DNA of 64,000 bases from assembly GCF_044005705.1 (NCBI RefSeq), contig NZ_JBIPKE010000009.1, forward strand, positions 1 through 64,000. The letters are read 5' to 3'. The translations under genes and the position numbers were made by a program. This document shows, piece by piece, positions 43,728 to 52,554 of this stretch. Below the pieces are notes generated by a model. That model was not told where the DNA came from. It did no database searches and saw only the letters and a program-made list of their open reading frames with translations. Every line of letters starts with the position of its first letter. Within the stretch, counting starts at the first letter, position 1. This stretch comes from Marinoscillum luteum. Lineage in GTDB: Bacteria; Bacteroidota; Bacteroidia; Cytophagales; Cyclobacteriaceae.

Positions 43728-46325
43728 TTGAAAAGATTAGGCTTATTAGGGTTAGTAGGATTATTTCTATCGTGTGGGCAGACGACCCACGAAACCAAAA
43801 AGGAAGAGGCGCCAGAGGAAAGCAGATTTGTAAAAGAGGTTTTCGCTACCAATCTATTTGAGCCTACCGAACTAGTGATTCTTCCTAAGGGTAAAGTAAT
43901 CTTTACCCAGAGGAGGGGTGGGATTAAGCAGTATGATCTCAAAACCAATGAGCTCTCGGATTATGATTCTATTCCGGTGCATCATGAAAAAGAAGACGGC
44001 CTCATGGGGATCGCCCTTGATCCAGAGTTTGAGCAAAATGATTGGGTGTATTTGTACTATTCTCCGGTAGGGGATGAGCCTGTCCAGCATTTGTCCAGAT
44101 TTACCTATACGGCGAAGGGGCTGATCAATGAGGTGGTGATGCTGAAGGTGCCCGTGCAGCGTGAAGAGTGCTGCCACACCGGGGGATCTATTCAGTTTGG
44201 GAGTGACGGATTGCTTTATCTATCTACAGGAGATAATAGTAATCCATTTGATTCCAAGGGGTTTTCTCCTTCTGATGAGCGCCCTGGCAGATCTGCCTGG
44301 GACGCACAGAAATCTTCCGCCAATACGAATGACCTTCGTGGAAAGATTCTTAGAATCAAACCTGAACCGGATGGTTCCTATAGCATCCCTGAGGGCAATC
44401 TTTTTGTAGATGACGATCCGCTCACCAAACCGGAGATTTACGTCATGGGTTGTAGAAATCCCTATCGTATTTCTGTAGACCCAAAGAGAGGATGGCTTTT
44501 TTGGGGCGACGTAGGACCTGATGCCGGGGAGGATGTCGAAGGTAGAGGCCCGCGAGGGCATGATGAGTTCAATGTAGCCAAAGAACCCGGGTTTTTCGGA
44601 TGGCCGCTTTTCGTTGGCAACAACTATGCATACAACGAATATGATTTTTCAACCGGCATTTCACAGGCCAAATATGACCCTGCAGCACCTGTCAATAACT
44701 CACCTAACAATACAGGATTGCAAAATTTGCCTCCTGCCCAGCCGGCAAAAATTTATTATCCTTATGCCCGTACAGATATATTCCCTCAGGTGAAAAATGG
44801 TGGGCGTAATGCCATGGCCGGACCGGTATACTATTCCGATATGTATGAAAGTCGCTCCAAATTTCCCGTTTATCTCGACGGTCGGGTGATCTACTATGAC
44901 TGGATGCGAGGGTTCATTTATTTTCTCGAACTAGACGAGGAGGGCAATCCTACCGATTGGTATTCTTTCATGCCAAATACGGAATTTAACAACCCCATGG
45001 ACATGGAGTTTGGGCCTGACGGTAACCTCTACATGATCGAGTATGGCACGGGGTGGTTTACCAGAAATGAAAATGCCAAACTTTCCAGAATCAGGTATAT
45101 AGAGGGCAATCGACCTCCGGTTCTTGAGGCGTCAGTCTCCAGATACAGTGGATCAGCCCCACTAGAGGTACGGTTTGATGCGTCCGGATCCAAAGATTAT
45201 GATGGTGATAAACTTAAATATGAATGGGAGATAGAAGGCGAGGTATTCAATGACTCAGTATTTACCTATGTGTTTGAAAAAGAAGGTGTTTACTATCCCG
45301 AACTGACCCTGTCGGATGGTAAAGGAGACTATCGTACTCAGCAATTTACCATAGAGGTAGGTAATGAGCCTCCGGTAGTGGATATCGCCATCGCTGGCAA
45401 TAATACTTTCTTTTGGCAAGGTCGCAACATAGCCTATGAAGTTCAAATCAGTGATCTGGAAGACGAAAAGGGAGCAGGGATTGCTACGGATCAAATCAGG
45501 TTTGATATCAACCATTATCAGTCTACGGATATGGCGGAGACCCTTGGTCATCAGGTGCCAGTCAGCAATGGACTCACACTCATCGAGTCCCTCGATTGTA
45601 AGGGTTGTCACAAAGTCAATGAAAAGTCAATCGGGCCATCATACACTGCCGTGGCTGCCCGGTACAGAAGTGACCGCAATGCGGTTAATTACCTGAGTAG
45701 AAAGATCATCAGTGGTGGAGGAGGAGTATGGGGTGAGCAGGCCATGTCTGCGCATCCGGATCTCACCACCGAGGATGCCGCCAGCATAGTGGAGTATATA
45801 TTGTCGTTGGGCAACCAAATGAGTTACCCATTGGAAGGGACTTTTAAGACCTCTGAGGCTACCGGCCGGTACTTGTTTACAGCCGCCTACAAGGATCGGG
45901 GCAAGGCTCCACTTCGCCCGATAGAAGTGACCCGCAATATCTGGTTACGCCCATCGCGCATGCCTGCAGACCTGTTTGACGATTCGAAAGACATTCAGGC
46001 TCGTGGTGGAGAAATCAGAAGCATCTACCATGGCTCGTGGGTGAGCTTCAATAATCTTGACCTGACCGGAATTGGGAGTGTGTCCTTTTTACTAGCCAAT
46101 AGAGAAAAGGGAGGCACCGTATCTATCCGCACAGGTGCTCCTGACGGAGTAGAGATAGGCCGGGGAGAAATTTATCCCGATCGATCTACTGGCCCGACCA
46201 GTACATTGGAGATAGAGATCAAAGATGTCACGGGTTTCCAAAATGTCTACTTTGTGTTTACCAATGAGGGAGAGGAAAACAAGCTCCTTTACATTCGAAA
46301 TATTGAATTCAACCCAAAACCTTGA
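43728..46325 (+). CDS. Quinoprotein sugar dehydrogenase-like lipoprotein with PKD and cytochrome c domains
   Basis: 865 residues; TTG start one base after the previous stop; lipobox FLSC with Cys16. Residues ~30-455: six-bladed soluble glucose/sorbosone dehydrogenase propeller (LVILPKGKVIFTQRRGGIK, CCHTGGSIQFGSDGLLYLSTGDN, GCRNPYRISVDPKRGWLFWGDVGPD). ~460-545: PKD domain (APLEVRFDASGSKDYDGD). ~605-690: cytochrome c (C624-K-G-C627-H628). ~700-865: carbohydrate-binding-type beta-sandwich. The propeller family uses PQQ; the heme would take the electrons to the respiratory chain. Works beside the preceding multidomain protein. Confidence 0.88.
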   Translation: MKRLGLLGLVGLFLSCGQTTHETKKEEAPEESRFVKEVFATNLFEPTELVILPKGKVIFTQRRGGIKQYDLKTNELSDYDSIPVHHEKEDGLMGIALDPEFEQNDWVYLYYSPVGDEPVQHLSRFTYTAKGLINEVVMLKVPVQREECCHTGGSIQFGSDGLLYLSTGDNSNPFDSKGFSPSDERPGRSAWDAQKSSANTNDLRGKILRIKPEPDGSYSIPEGNLFVDDDPLTKPEIYVMGCRNPYRISVDPKRGWLFWGDVGPDAGEDVEGRGPRGHDEFNVAKEPGFFGWPLFVGNNYAYNEYDFSTGISQAKYDPAAPVNNSPNNTGLQNLPPAQPAKIYYPYARTDIFPQVKNGGRNAMAGPVYYSDMYESRSKFPVYLDGRVIYYDWMRGFIYFLELDEEGNPTDWYSFMPNTEFNNPMDMEFGPDGNLYMIEYGTGWFTRNENAKLSRIRYIEGNRPPVLEASVSRYSGSAPLEVRFDASGSKDYDGDKLKYEWEIEGEVFNDSVFTYVFEKEGVYYPELTLSDGKGDYRTQQFTIEVGNEPPVVDIAIAGNNTFFWQGRNIAYEVQISDLEDEKGAGIATDQIRFDINHYQSTDMAETLGHQVPVSNGLTLIESLDCKGCHKVNEKSIGPSYTAVAARYRSDRNAVNYLSRKIISGGGGVWGEQAMSAHPDLTTEDAASIVEYILSLGNQMSYPLEGTFKTSEATGRYLFTAAYKDRGKAPLRPIEVTRNIWLRPSRMPADLFDDSKDIQARGGEIRSIYHGSWVSFNNLDLTGIGSVSFLLANREKGGTVSIRTGAPDGVEIGRGEIYPDRSTGPTSTLEIEIKDVTGFQNVYFVFTNEGEENKLLYIRNIEFNPKP

Positions 46326-46331
46326 CCAACT

Positions 46332-47192
46332 ATGACTTACAAGAGAAGAACCTTTCTTAAAACCACAGCGGTAGCGTCCGCGGCCATAGCCGCCATGCCT
46401 TCGCTGATGGCCTCAGTTGTCAAACCTTCCACTAAAATAGGGGTGCAGCTGTATACCGTGAGAAATGAAATGAGCAGTGATCCTAAGGGTACCTTGGAAA
46501 AGATTGCCAGGATTGGCTATCAAAAGCTGGAGGGTGCCGGCTACGATGCGGGTAAAATTTATGGCTTTTCCGGTAAAGAATTTAGGAGCATCGTGAGCGA
46601 CCTGGGTATGGAATTGACCAGTGGTCATATGTCTTCTCAGGTTTTTGCCGAAGGGTTTGATCAGGCGCTGGAGTTCATGGTAGATGCGGGACAGCAGTAT
46701 GCAGTTTTTCCGTGGCTTTCTCCTGAGCAACGCGTGTCATTGGATCAGTACAAAGGGTATGCAGCTACTCTGAGCAAATGCGCCGAGAAAGCCAAATCAG
46801 CTGGAATTACGGTTTGTTATCACAACCATGACTTTGAGTTTCAGGAACTGGATGGTGAGCTTCCAATGAATATTCTACTGAGTGAAACAGATCCTGAAAT
46901 GGTGAAGATTGAGCTGGATTTATATTGGATCACCAGGGCAGGATTGGATCCTATTCAGTTTTTCAAAGACAACAGTGGCCGTGTGCCCATGTGGCATGTC
47001 AAGGATATAGCGAACACGCCAGAGCGTGGTTTTGCTGAAGTGGGTACCGGTACCATAGATTTTCAGTCCATTTTTGCAGAGAAGAAGACTTCAGGAATGA
47101 AGCACTTTTTTGTGGAGCAGGATCAGTCGGAAAACCCACTGAAAAGCATAGAACTTTCTTATAAAAACCTGACAGAAAAAATTCTAGGATAA
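46332..47192 (+). CDS. Exported TIM-barrel sugar isomerase/epimerase (Tat signal)
   Basis: 286 residues. Tat-type signal YKRRTFLKTTAVASAAIAAMP (twin-arginine RRTFLK), then TIM barrel with KIGVQLYTVRNEMSSDPKGTLEKIARIGYQKLEGAG, CYHNHDFEFQELDG, KIELDLYWITRAGLDP and MWHVKDIA. Metal ligands Glu/Asp/His are in place. Export in folded form suggests it acts on the sugar product in the periplasm. Six bases after the dehydrogenase, four before the TonB receptor. Confidence 0.88.
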   Translation: MTYKRRTFLKTTAVASAAIAAMPSLMASVVKPSTKIGVQLYTVRNEMSSDPKGTLEKIARIGYQKLEGAGYDAGKIYGFSGKEFRSIVSDLGMELTSGHMSSQVFAEGFDQALEFMVDAGQQYAVFPWLSPEQRVSLDQYKGYAATLSKCAEKAKSAGITVCYHNHDFEFQELDGELPMNILLSETDPEMVKIELDLYWITRAGLDPIQFFKDNSGRVPMWHVKDIANTPERGFAEVGTGTIDFQSIFAEKKTSGMKHFFVEQDQSENPLKSIELSYKNLTEKILG

Positions 47193-47196
47193 ACGT

Positions 47197-49380
47197 ATGA
47201 AATATTGGATTGGGGGACTGATGGCGATCATCGGTGTGGAGTTGGGTGCGCAGACCGTATCGGGAACTGTTTACGATCAGATGAGTAATACTCCACTGCC
47301 GGGGGCTACCATCAGTGTATCCGGTACGCTCACCGGAGTAGCGGCTGATGAAAATGGTTTCTACGAATTGACTGATTTGGAACCTGGCCATTATCGGCTT
47401 CTGGTTAGTTACGTGGGTTATACCGGCAAGACCCTATCGGAAGTTTGGGTGAAGACCGGAGTGGTCACTCGTCTAGATGTGTACCTGGAGCGCAATAGCT
47501 CCAGTCTGGACGAGGTGATAGTCACCACCAATATCTCTATCACTGAGCCGGGTAAGATCGGGATCACTGAAGAACAGATCAATCGGTTTGCAGCCACCTA
47601 TTATGACCCGGCCAGGCTGGTCACCAGCTCACCGGATGTGGCAGTTACCAACGATCAGAACAATCAGATTTCAGTACGTGGAATCTCTCCCAACTACAAC
47701 ACGTGGAGGCTGGAGGGTGCAGAGATTGTTAACCCCAATCACCTGTCTAATGCGGGTACTTTTTTGGACCAACCATCTGCCACTGGTGGAGGGGTGAATA
47801 TGCTCAGTGCTCAGATGCTCAGTCAGTCGCAGTTTTTGTACAGCACCTTCGATTCGAGGTACAGCAACAGTGTTGGGGGAGTCTTCGATATGAACCTCAA
47901 AAACGGGAACACCACCCAGCGTCAATATACAGCCCAGGCTTCACTCATTGGTCTGGATTTGGCCACAGAGGGTCCTTTCAGGGAAGGAGGTAAAATGACC
48001 TATGCGGCTAATTATCGCTATTCATTTACGGGCCTACTCACTCAGTTTGGAGTGGATTTTGGGGGAGAGTCCATTGGCTTTCAGGACCTCTCACTGAATG
48101 TTTCCACACCTCTGGGTACCCGGTCGCGGTTGAAAGTTTTTGGTACAGGCGGACTCAGTTTCAACAACTTCGACCATAAGCCAATGGCTGAATCTGAGGT
48201 GATCAAAGACCGCCGGGACATATATTATGACAACAAGACCGGAGTGATAGGCGCCAGCCTGAAGTCAGGTTTTGACAACAGTCACCTTACCACGTCAGTG
48301 GTGCTCTCGGGCTATGAAAATACCCGTGATCAATATGGGTATGATGATAACGATGTTCAGGATACGAGCTTGATTCAGCACAATAGTCAGCGGATTCTGA
48401 GTATGCATTCATCCTACGAGCGATCTGTGGGTGGTGCCAATGTGACACTGGGTGTTCTGGCGAATCAATACCACTGGACAGGGAGCTTGCAAGGGATATT
48501 TGATCATTCGTTGAATCAGTTTCTGATTAATCCTTATGCGCAAGTAGAATGGCATATTTTCAGTGATCTCAAGGTTAAGGTGGGAGTGAACTATAACCAA
48601 AGTGCCGACGATTCGAGTATTGACCCTAGAATTTCATTGACCCAGCAGCTCAATGCCAACAACTCTTTCATCCTTGCTGGGGGAAAGTATAGCCAACTGA
48701 CCAACCCATATAATTCAGATTTTGTCAGTTTCTATGGAGGACAGCGTTGGGGTGACATATATGAATTATTGAAGTCATATCGAGGTACACTTACCCATGT
48801 GTATGAAAAGCGTGGGTTTAATGTTCAGAGTGAATTTTTTGGGTATTACTACCCATCGGTAATAGCACTAGGTGAGCGAACAGCGTGGACCTTCGGTGGC
48901 ACCCTGACTTCAGAGAAGAGCTTTTCCGATGGCCTTTATTTCAGGCTTGGGGGTAGCCTGTTCGAATCAGAAATTGAGGGGTTTGTGATTCAGACCTACA
49001 ATACCAGGTATAATATGAGTATGGCCGCTGGCAAGGAGTGGGACGTGTCTAAAGGAACCAAAAACAGGCGCCTGGGACTAAACCTAAGGGGTCAATATCA
49101 GGGAGGCTTTTATTACTCTGAAAATATTCCAACCACTGATGGTTCTATGTCCGGTTATTCAAGATTTGATTATCGTACAGCTCCATATTTGCGTTTTGAT
49201 GTACGTCTGTTGTGGACCCGATACCGGGAAAATCGGACTACGTCCATAGCACTTGACTTGCAGAATACATCGGGCGTTCAAAACGAGGGATATAAGTATT
49301 TTGACGGGTTTACCAACCAACTGGAGACTCAGTATCAACTCGGTTTAATTCCCATCCTTACCTACAGAGTAGAGTGGTAA
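47197..49380 (+). CDS. TonB-dependent outer-membrane receptor with N-terminal carboxypeptidase-like domain
   Basis: 727 residues. Signal peptide ends near ELGAQ; residues ~22-105 are the CarboxypepD_reg-like domain (VSGTVYDQMSNTPLPGATISV ... YVGYTGKT), then a plug (~110-215, SVRGISPNYNTWRLEGAEIVNP) and beta-barrel to the terminal aromatic residue (YRVEW). No SusD partner gene is adjacent, so it is not a classical Sus pair. Likely imports an oligosaccharide or glycoside for the enzymes upstream. Last gene of the carbohydrate operon. Confidence 0.88.
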   Translation: MKYWIGGLMAIIGVELGAQTVSGTVYDQMSNTPLPGATISVSGTLTGVAADENGFYELTDLEPGHYRLLVSYVGYTGKTLSEVWVKTGVVTRLDVYLERNSSSLDEVIVTTNISITEPGKIGITEEQINRFAATYYDPARLVTSSPDVAVTNDQNNQISVRGISPNYNTWRLEGAEIVNPNHLSNAGTFLDQPSATGGGVNMLSAQMLSQSQFLYSTFDSRYSNSVGGVFDMNLKNGNTTQRQYTAQASLIGLDLATEGPFREGGKMTYAANYRYSFTGLLTQFGVDFGGESIGFQDLSLNVSTPLGTRSRLKVFGTGGLSFNNFDHKPMAESEVIKDRRDIYYDNKTGVIGASLKSGFDNSHLTTSVVLSGYENTRDQYGYDDNDVQDTSLIQHNSQRILSMHSSYERSVGGANVTLGVLANQYHWTGSLQGIFDHSLNQFLINPYAQVEWHIFSDLKVKVGVNYNQSADDSSIDPRISLTQQLNANNSFILAGGKYSQLTNPYNSDFVSFYGGQRWGDIYELLKSYRGTLTHVYEKRGFNVQSEFFGYYYPSVIALGERTAWTFGGTLTSEKSFSDGLYFRLGGSLFESEIEGFVIQTYNTRYNMSMAAGKEWDVSKGTKNRRLGLNLRGQYQGGFYYSENIPTTDGSMSGYSRFDYRTAPYLRFDVRLLWTRYRENRTTSIALDLQNTSGVQNEGYKYFDGFTNQLETQYQLGLIPILTYRVEW

Positions 49381-49399
49381 TTGTTTGATATTTGAAGAA

Positions 49400-49750
49400 A
49401 TGAACTTACGGGATATAGACCTATTCTTTGAAGCACAGGAAGAGCCCAATAAAGGGTGCATGTTGGCTTTAAGACAATTTTTGTTGGCCTTCCATTCGGA
49501 TATTACCGAAGCGTGGAAGTGGAGGCTTCCGTTTTACCTCTACAAGGGCAAGACATTCTGTTACTTGTGGACGGACAAAAAAACCAAAATGCCATACGTG
49601 GGTATTGTGGAAGGCGGGAAGATCGCACATCCCATGCTGATCAAAGGAGATCGTACACGCATGAAAATTTTACCCATCGACCCCAATAGTGACTTGCCTG
49701 TAGAGGTGCTGGAAGAGGTGTTAGAAGAGGCCAGAACATTTTATAGATGA
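49400..49750 (+). CDS. DUF1801 domain protein
   Basis: 116 residues from the ATG at 49400 (an upstream TTG adds five). MNLRDIDLFFEAQEEPNKGCMLALRQFLLAFHSDITEAWKWRLPFYLYKGKTFCYLW matches DUF1801/YdhG-like domains: helical N terminus, then the P-F-Y-x-Y/K-G strand. Function unknown. It follows the TonB receptor by 19 bases but need not belong to that pathway. Confidence 0.78.
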   Translation: MNLRDIDLFFEAQEEPNKGCMLALRQFLLAFHSDITEAWKWRLPFYLYKGKTFCYLWTDKKTKMPYVGIVEGGKIAHPMLIKGDRTRMKILPIDPNSDLPVEVLEEVLEEARTFYR

Positions 49751-49858
49751 TTAGGTAGGTGCTAGGTATTCCTCCCTGTGGAGTATCGCGATATTTTGGG
49801 AGAGTAGGTGACCCATCAGATTCCGAACTTTGTCATGTTTACCATCTTAAAGGGAAAC

Positions 49859-50407
49859 ATGAAATTACCCGCGCTCTGTTTTTTGATTCAGTTGTTTCTG
49901 TCTATTGGTGCTCCGTTGCCAGCCATGGAGTTGGAGGTACGGGTTATAGCTCTGGCTGGACACTGGGAGCGAGAGATGGCCTTACTCACCCAATACCATG
50001 GCCTGGCGAGCTTTTGTGAAAGCGCAGACCATAGGGAGGGTGTTTACGGGTTATTGGATGAGATCCATAACTATCATGGTCTACTCTATCAGGAACTGCT
50101 GGAGACCACCCATCATCACTCTGCACGTACCATCAGGCGTATTTTGAAACACCTGGTGAAGCTGGAAGAGGATTATAGTATTGAGAGTTTCAATGCTTTT
50201 TTTGGTGAGCGGTGTAAAGCACAGACGGAGTTGGAAGCAATGGCACGCCAATACAAGAGCGGTTTTGGTATGCACTCTTACGATGGTAAAATCCATGTGC
50301 TGGAAATAGAGATGCATCGGTATCTGAAAACCCTCACAAAGCGCATCAGCAAGGTGAAAAAGCACGTATCCCAGTTTTATGCCCGCAGACAGGTATGGGA
50401 GTATTAG
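49859..50407 (+). CDS. Exported helical protein of unknown function
   Basis: 182 residues. Not recognised. Signal peptide MKLPALCFLIQLFLSIGAPLPAM, then only alpha-helical sequence rich in His, Glu and Arg (HHHSARTIRRILKHLVKLEEDY; LEIEMHRYLKTLTKRISKVKKH). The ATG at 49859 is chosen for the AAGGG six bases before it; the frame opens further upstream at 49808. A soluble periplasmic helical bundle is the most that can be said. Downstream, 50408-50700 shows no gene or clear hairpin. Confidence 0.6.
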   Translation: MKLPALCFLIQLFLSIGAPLPAMELEVRVIALAGHWEREMALLTQYHGLASFCESADHREGVYGLLDEIHNYHGLLYQELLETTHHHSARTIRRILKHLVKLEEDYSIESFNAFFGERCKAQTELEAMARQYKSGFGMHSYDGKIHVLEIEMHRYLKTLTKRISKVKKHVSQFYARRQVWEY

Positions 50408-50700
50408 ATCCATTTACCAGTTGCGCTTCTTCAGTGCCAGAAACTATTTTTATAAACTATTCGGACATATAGAAGAAAGCAATCTTGCATGTAAGAAGCA
50501 CTGATACTTACCCTCTTCTGATTAGGTCAAAGAGGTAGTCTATGCCTGAATATTGTTTTCAACCTGCTAGTGTTGGGATACATAAGAGCATATCGGAGAT
50601 ACACCTATAAAATCCGATGTTTGGCCGAAAAGAGTTTTAATATTAAAAGTAACGTGAAGTAACTTTCCGGTAATATGAGAATCACCAAAACCTATCAATC

Positions 50701-50871
50701 ATGAATAATCATTTTCCTTTTACCGCAAAACAACTGATCAAAACCACCAGAATAGAAGTTTATCACTCTCTTACAGAGAAATTTGGATCTCTGGAGCCAC
50801 AAAAGACAGCTTCTGGTCAGGACATGGATTTCCAACTGGACAGACTACTTTCTATTGTTCACAACAATTAA
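50701..50871 (+). CDS. Small 56-residue protein
   Basis: ATG at 50701, TAA at 50869-50871: MNNHFPFTAKQLIKTTRIEV ... FQLDRLLSIVHNN. Unrecognised; soluble, helical, no membrane segment. Supported by the immediate terminator hairpin five bases after its stop and by even codon use. It may be a regulator or an orphan small protein; it is convergent with the heme-oxygenase-like gene. Confidence 0.5.
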   Translation: MNNHFPFTAKQLIKTTRIEVYHSLTEKFGSLEPQKTASGQDMDFQLDRLLSIVHNN

Positions 50872-50876
50872 AAAAA

Positions 50877-50897
50877 GCCGGAAGAAACTCTCCCGGC
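50877..50897. terminator. Terminator between convergent genes
   Basis: GCCGG (50877-50881) and CCGGC (50893-50897) separated by 11 bases, A-run before and T-rich after. Serves the 56-residue gene and, from the other side, the gene ending at 50926. Confidence 0.65.
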
Positions 50898-50925
50898 CTT
50901 TCACAGATTAGGTTGATTAGTATAT

Positions 50926-51645
50926 TTATGCCTCGGCCCAATTAGCGGCCATGAGGTACATGTTGTCAAACAGCTCACGCACCACCAATAGCATATCGTC
51001 CTTCAGATGATCCGGCAATGCTTCTATCAGACCTGAAATTTCGTCTTCACTGATTCCAGTGGTGTGATTTTCTTCAGTTTCCTGGTGCATCTTACCGAAG
51101 TATTCCAGTCGGTCATATAGATCAGCATCCTTTAGTACCGGATGTATGGCCTCCTTGAATTTATCAAAAGTGATTTCCAAAACCTCTACCATCAGCATCC
51201 TTGCCACAGGATCGGTCATGTTTTGCATATGTCTTGAGAAAGCATAAATGGTCTTTCTCACGGCCAGGGATTCATCGTCCCAAACATTGGTGATTAGGTC
51301 TATGGAGTTGCCATTTTTGAACTGACCGCTCATGCTTGCCAGATCCTTCAAATACCACTCCCAGTGATAAGAGTCCTCATCGCTGTGGGTATTGACACTT
51401 TCTTCTAGTTTATTTTCTGGTTGTTCGTATCTGACTAATTGCATGAGATCTTTAAATCCCATAACAAAAAAGAGCATACGGGGCAGGAAGACTAGTTTGT
51501 CTAAAACTTGTCCATCACCTTTTAGTTTTTTGTGCAATGGATTGTTGGCAAACTTGAGCGCTCCATATTGGAACTCCTGCTGTAGTTTGAAATTGATGTC
51601 TTCGTGAGTGGTAATGTTTCCCTTTTTTTCGATAGGAGTAATCAT
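50926..51645 (-). CDS. Possible heme-oxygenase-fold diiron protein
   Basis: 239 all-alpha residues. No family is certain. H187-x3-E191-x2-H194 (MHQETEENH), H94 in EDSYHWEWYLKDL and E154/E157 in MLMVEVLEITF are spaced like the ligand helices of heme-oxygenase-like diiron oxidases (CADD/UndA-type, H-x3-D-x2-H). The Asp is Glu here, and the first-helix Glu is not clear. Such enzymes act in secondary metabolism or cofactor synthesis. A flavin oxidase gene and a V4R-like gene follow upstream on the same strand. A LacI-type operator lies ~52 bases before the start. Confidence 0.5.
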   Translation of the reverse strand: MITPIEKKGNITTHEDINFKLQQEFQYGALKFANNPLHKKLKGDGQVLDKLVFLPRMLFFVMGFKDLMQLVRYEQPENKLEESVNTHSDEDSYHWEWYLKDLASMSGQFKNGNSIDLITNVWDDESLAVRKTIYAFSRHMQNMTDPVARMLMVEVLEITFDKFKEAIHPVLKDADLYDRLEYFGKMHQETEENHTTGISEDEISGLIEALPDHLKDDMLLVVRELFDNMYLMAANWAEA

Positions 51646-51696
51646 AGCTTTACTTTTTTAAATAATGGATTAAGGACAACATATAACTGCAATGAA

Positions 51697-51706
51697 CAAA
51701 CGATTG
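51697..51706. promoter_or_regulatory. LacI-type operator, copy 2 (CAAACGATTG)
   Basis: Reverse complement of the CAATCGTTTG decamer found at 36525-36534 and 54675-54684. Placed ~52 bases upstream of the start at 51645, in a 248-bp intergenic region that holds no gene. Confidence 0.5.
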
Positions 51707-51893
51707 CATCGATTGAGCCATTTGAAACAGTTATATGCTATAATTTACTAATTACTAAAAAGAGCAACGATAGAAAATCGAAAAAAAATTGAATTTTTTT
51801 TTACAATGATGGGTGTTTCATGCATTTTTCACACAAAAGTGATCCATAGTCGATCATAGACTCAATTGAATGATTAGACCACTTTCAGATTGA

Positions 51894-52475
51894 CTACCAG
51901 TTGATAATAAAAGTGCAGGAATCTCCCCCGTTAGATTTTGTTTCCTTCGTTTCATCCAGTTTTACTTTGGTGAACAAAGAATCCTTGGGTTTAAACATTC
52001 GCACGATTTGAACCACCAGGCCTTCTTCAAATTTGGCTGGATAAGGGGTATGACAAACGAGCAAAGCCTCCTTGTTCTCGGCATCATATCGTGCAAGTTT
52101 GTAGTGACCGATTCCTTCTGTCATTTGACCAGTGTTAGGATTGAACATAGGCTGGCCGTTTTTACGATGGTTCATGTGGTAGGCCACATCGATGGATCGC
52201 AGTGCGTTTTCCAGGCTATCCATAGGTGGAAACTGAGTGCCTTCAATGATGGCCTTTCCAATGAGAAAGAGATTCATTTCTCCAATGGTACTGGCCACTT
52301 CTTTCATGGCATCCAGAAGGGACTGTAGATTATTCCAGGCTCCGGTGTTTGCATTGAGCCCGTGTTTTTCAATGATCGCTTTTCGTTGGTTTTGCCCGAG
52401 GCTACCCATTGCGATGATCGGGAGTTCGTTGCCCCCTGCTTCAATATTGTCTTCGAAACTTTTATATTCTGCCAT
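51894..52475 (-). CDS. V4R/DUF2378-like small-molecule-binding protein
   Basis: 193 residues. The middle (MNLFLIGKAIIEGTQFPPMDSLENALRSIDVAYHMNH) and the terminal DSCTFIINW follow the pattern of V4R/heme-NO-binding-like domains (IG ... PP.. S.e.AL; C-x-F-x-I at the end). These bind small ligands and act as sensors or, in tetrapyrrole and vinyl-reductase relatives, as enzymes. No DNA-binding part is present. Adjacent to the flavin oxidase and heme-oxygenase-like genes on the same strand. Assignment by pattern only. Confidence 0.45.
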   Translation of the reverse strand: MAEYKSFEDNIEAGGNELPIIAMGSLGQNQRKAIIEKHGLNANTGAWNNLQSLLDAMKEVASTIGEMNLFLIGKAIIEGTQFPPMDSLENALRSIDVAYHMNHRKNGQPMFNPNTGQMTEGIGHYKLARYDAENKEALLVCHTPYPAKFEEGLVVQIVRMFKPKDSLFTKVKLDETKETKSNGGDSCTFIINW

Positions 52476-52554
52476 TAGCTGATTTGGTTAATGCCGGAAA
52501 ATAGTATTTTTTTTGCATATAGCTTAATACGTTGTAGATAAATAATGAAATTTT

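Noticed and set aside
47197..49380. SusC/SusD-type polysaccharide utilisation locus
   Set aside because: No SusD-like gene follows, and the receptor is shorter (727 residues) than typical SusC, so it is called a plain TonB-dependent receptor.
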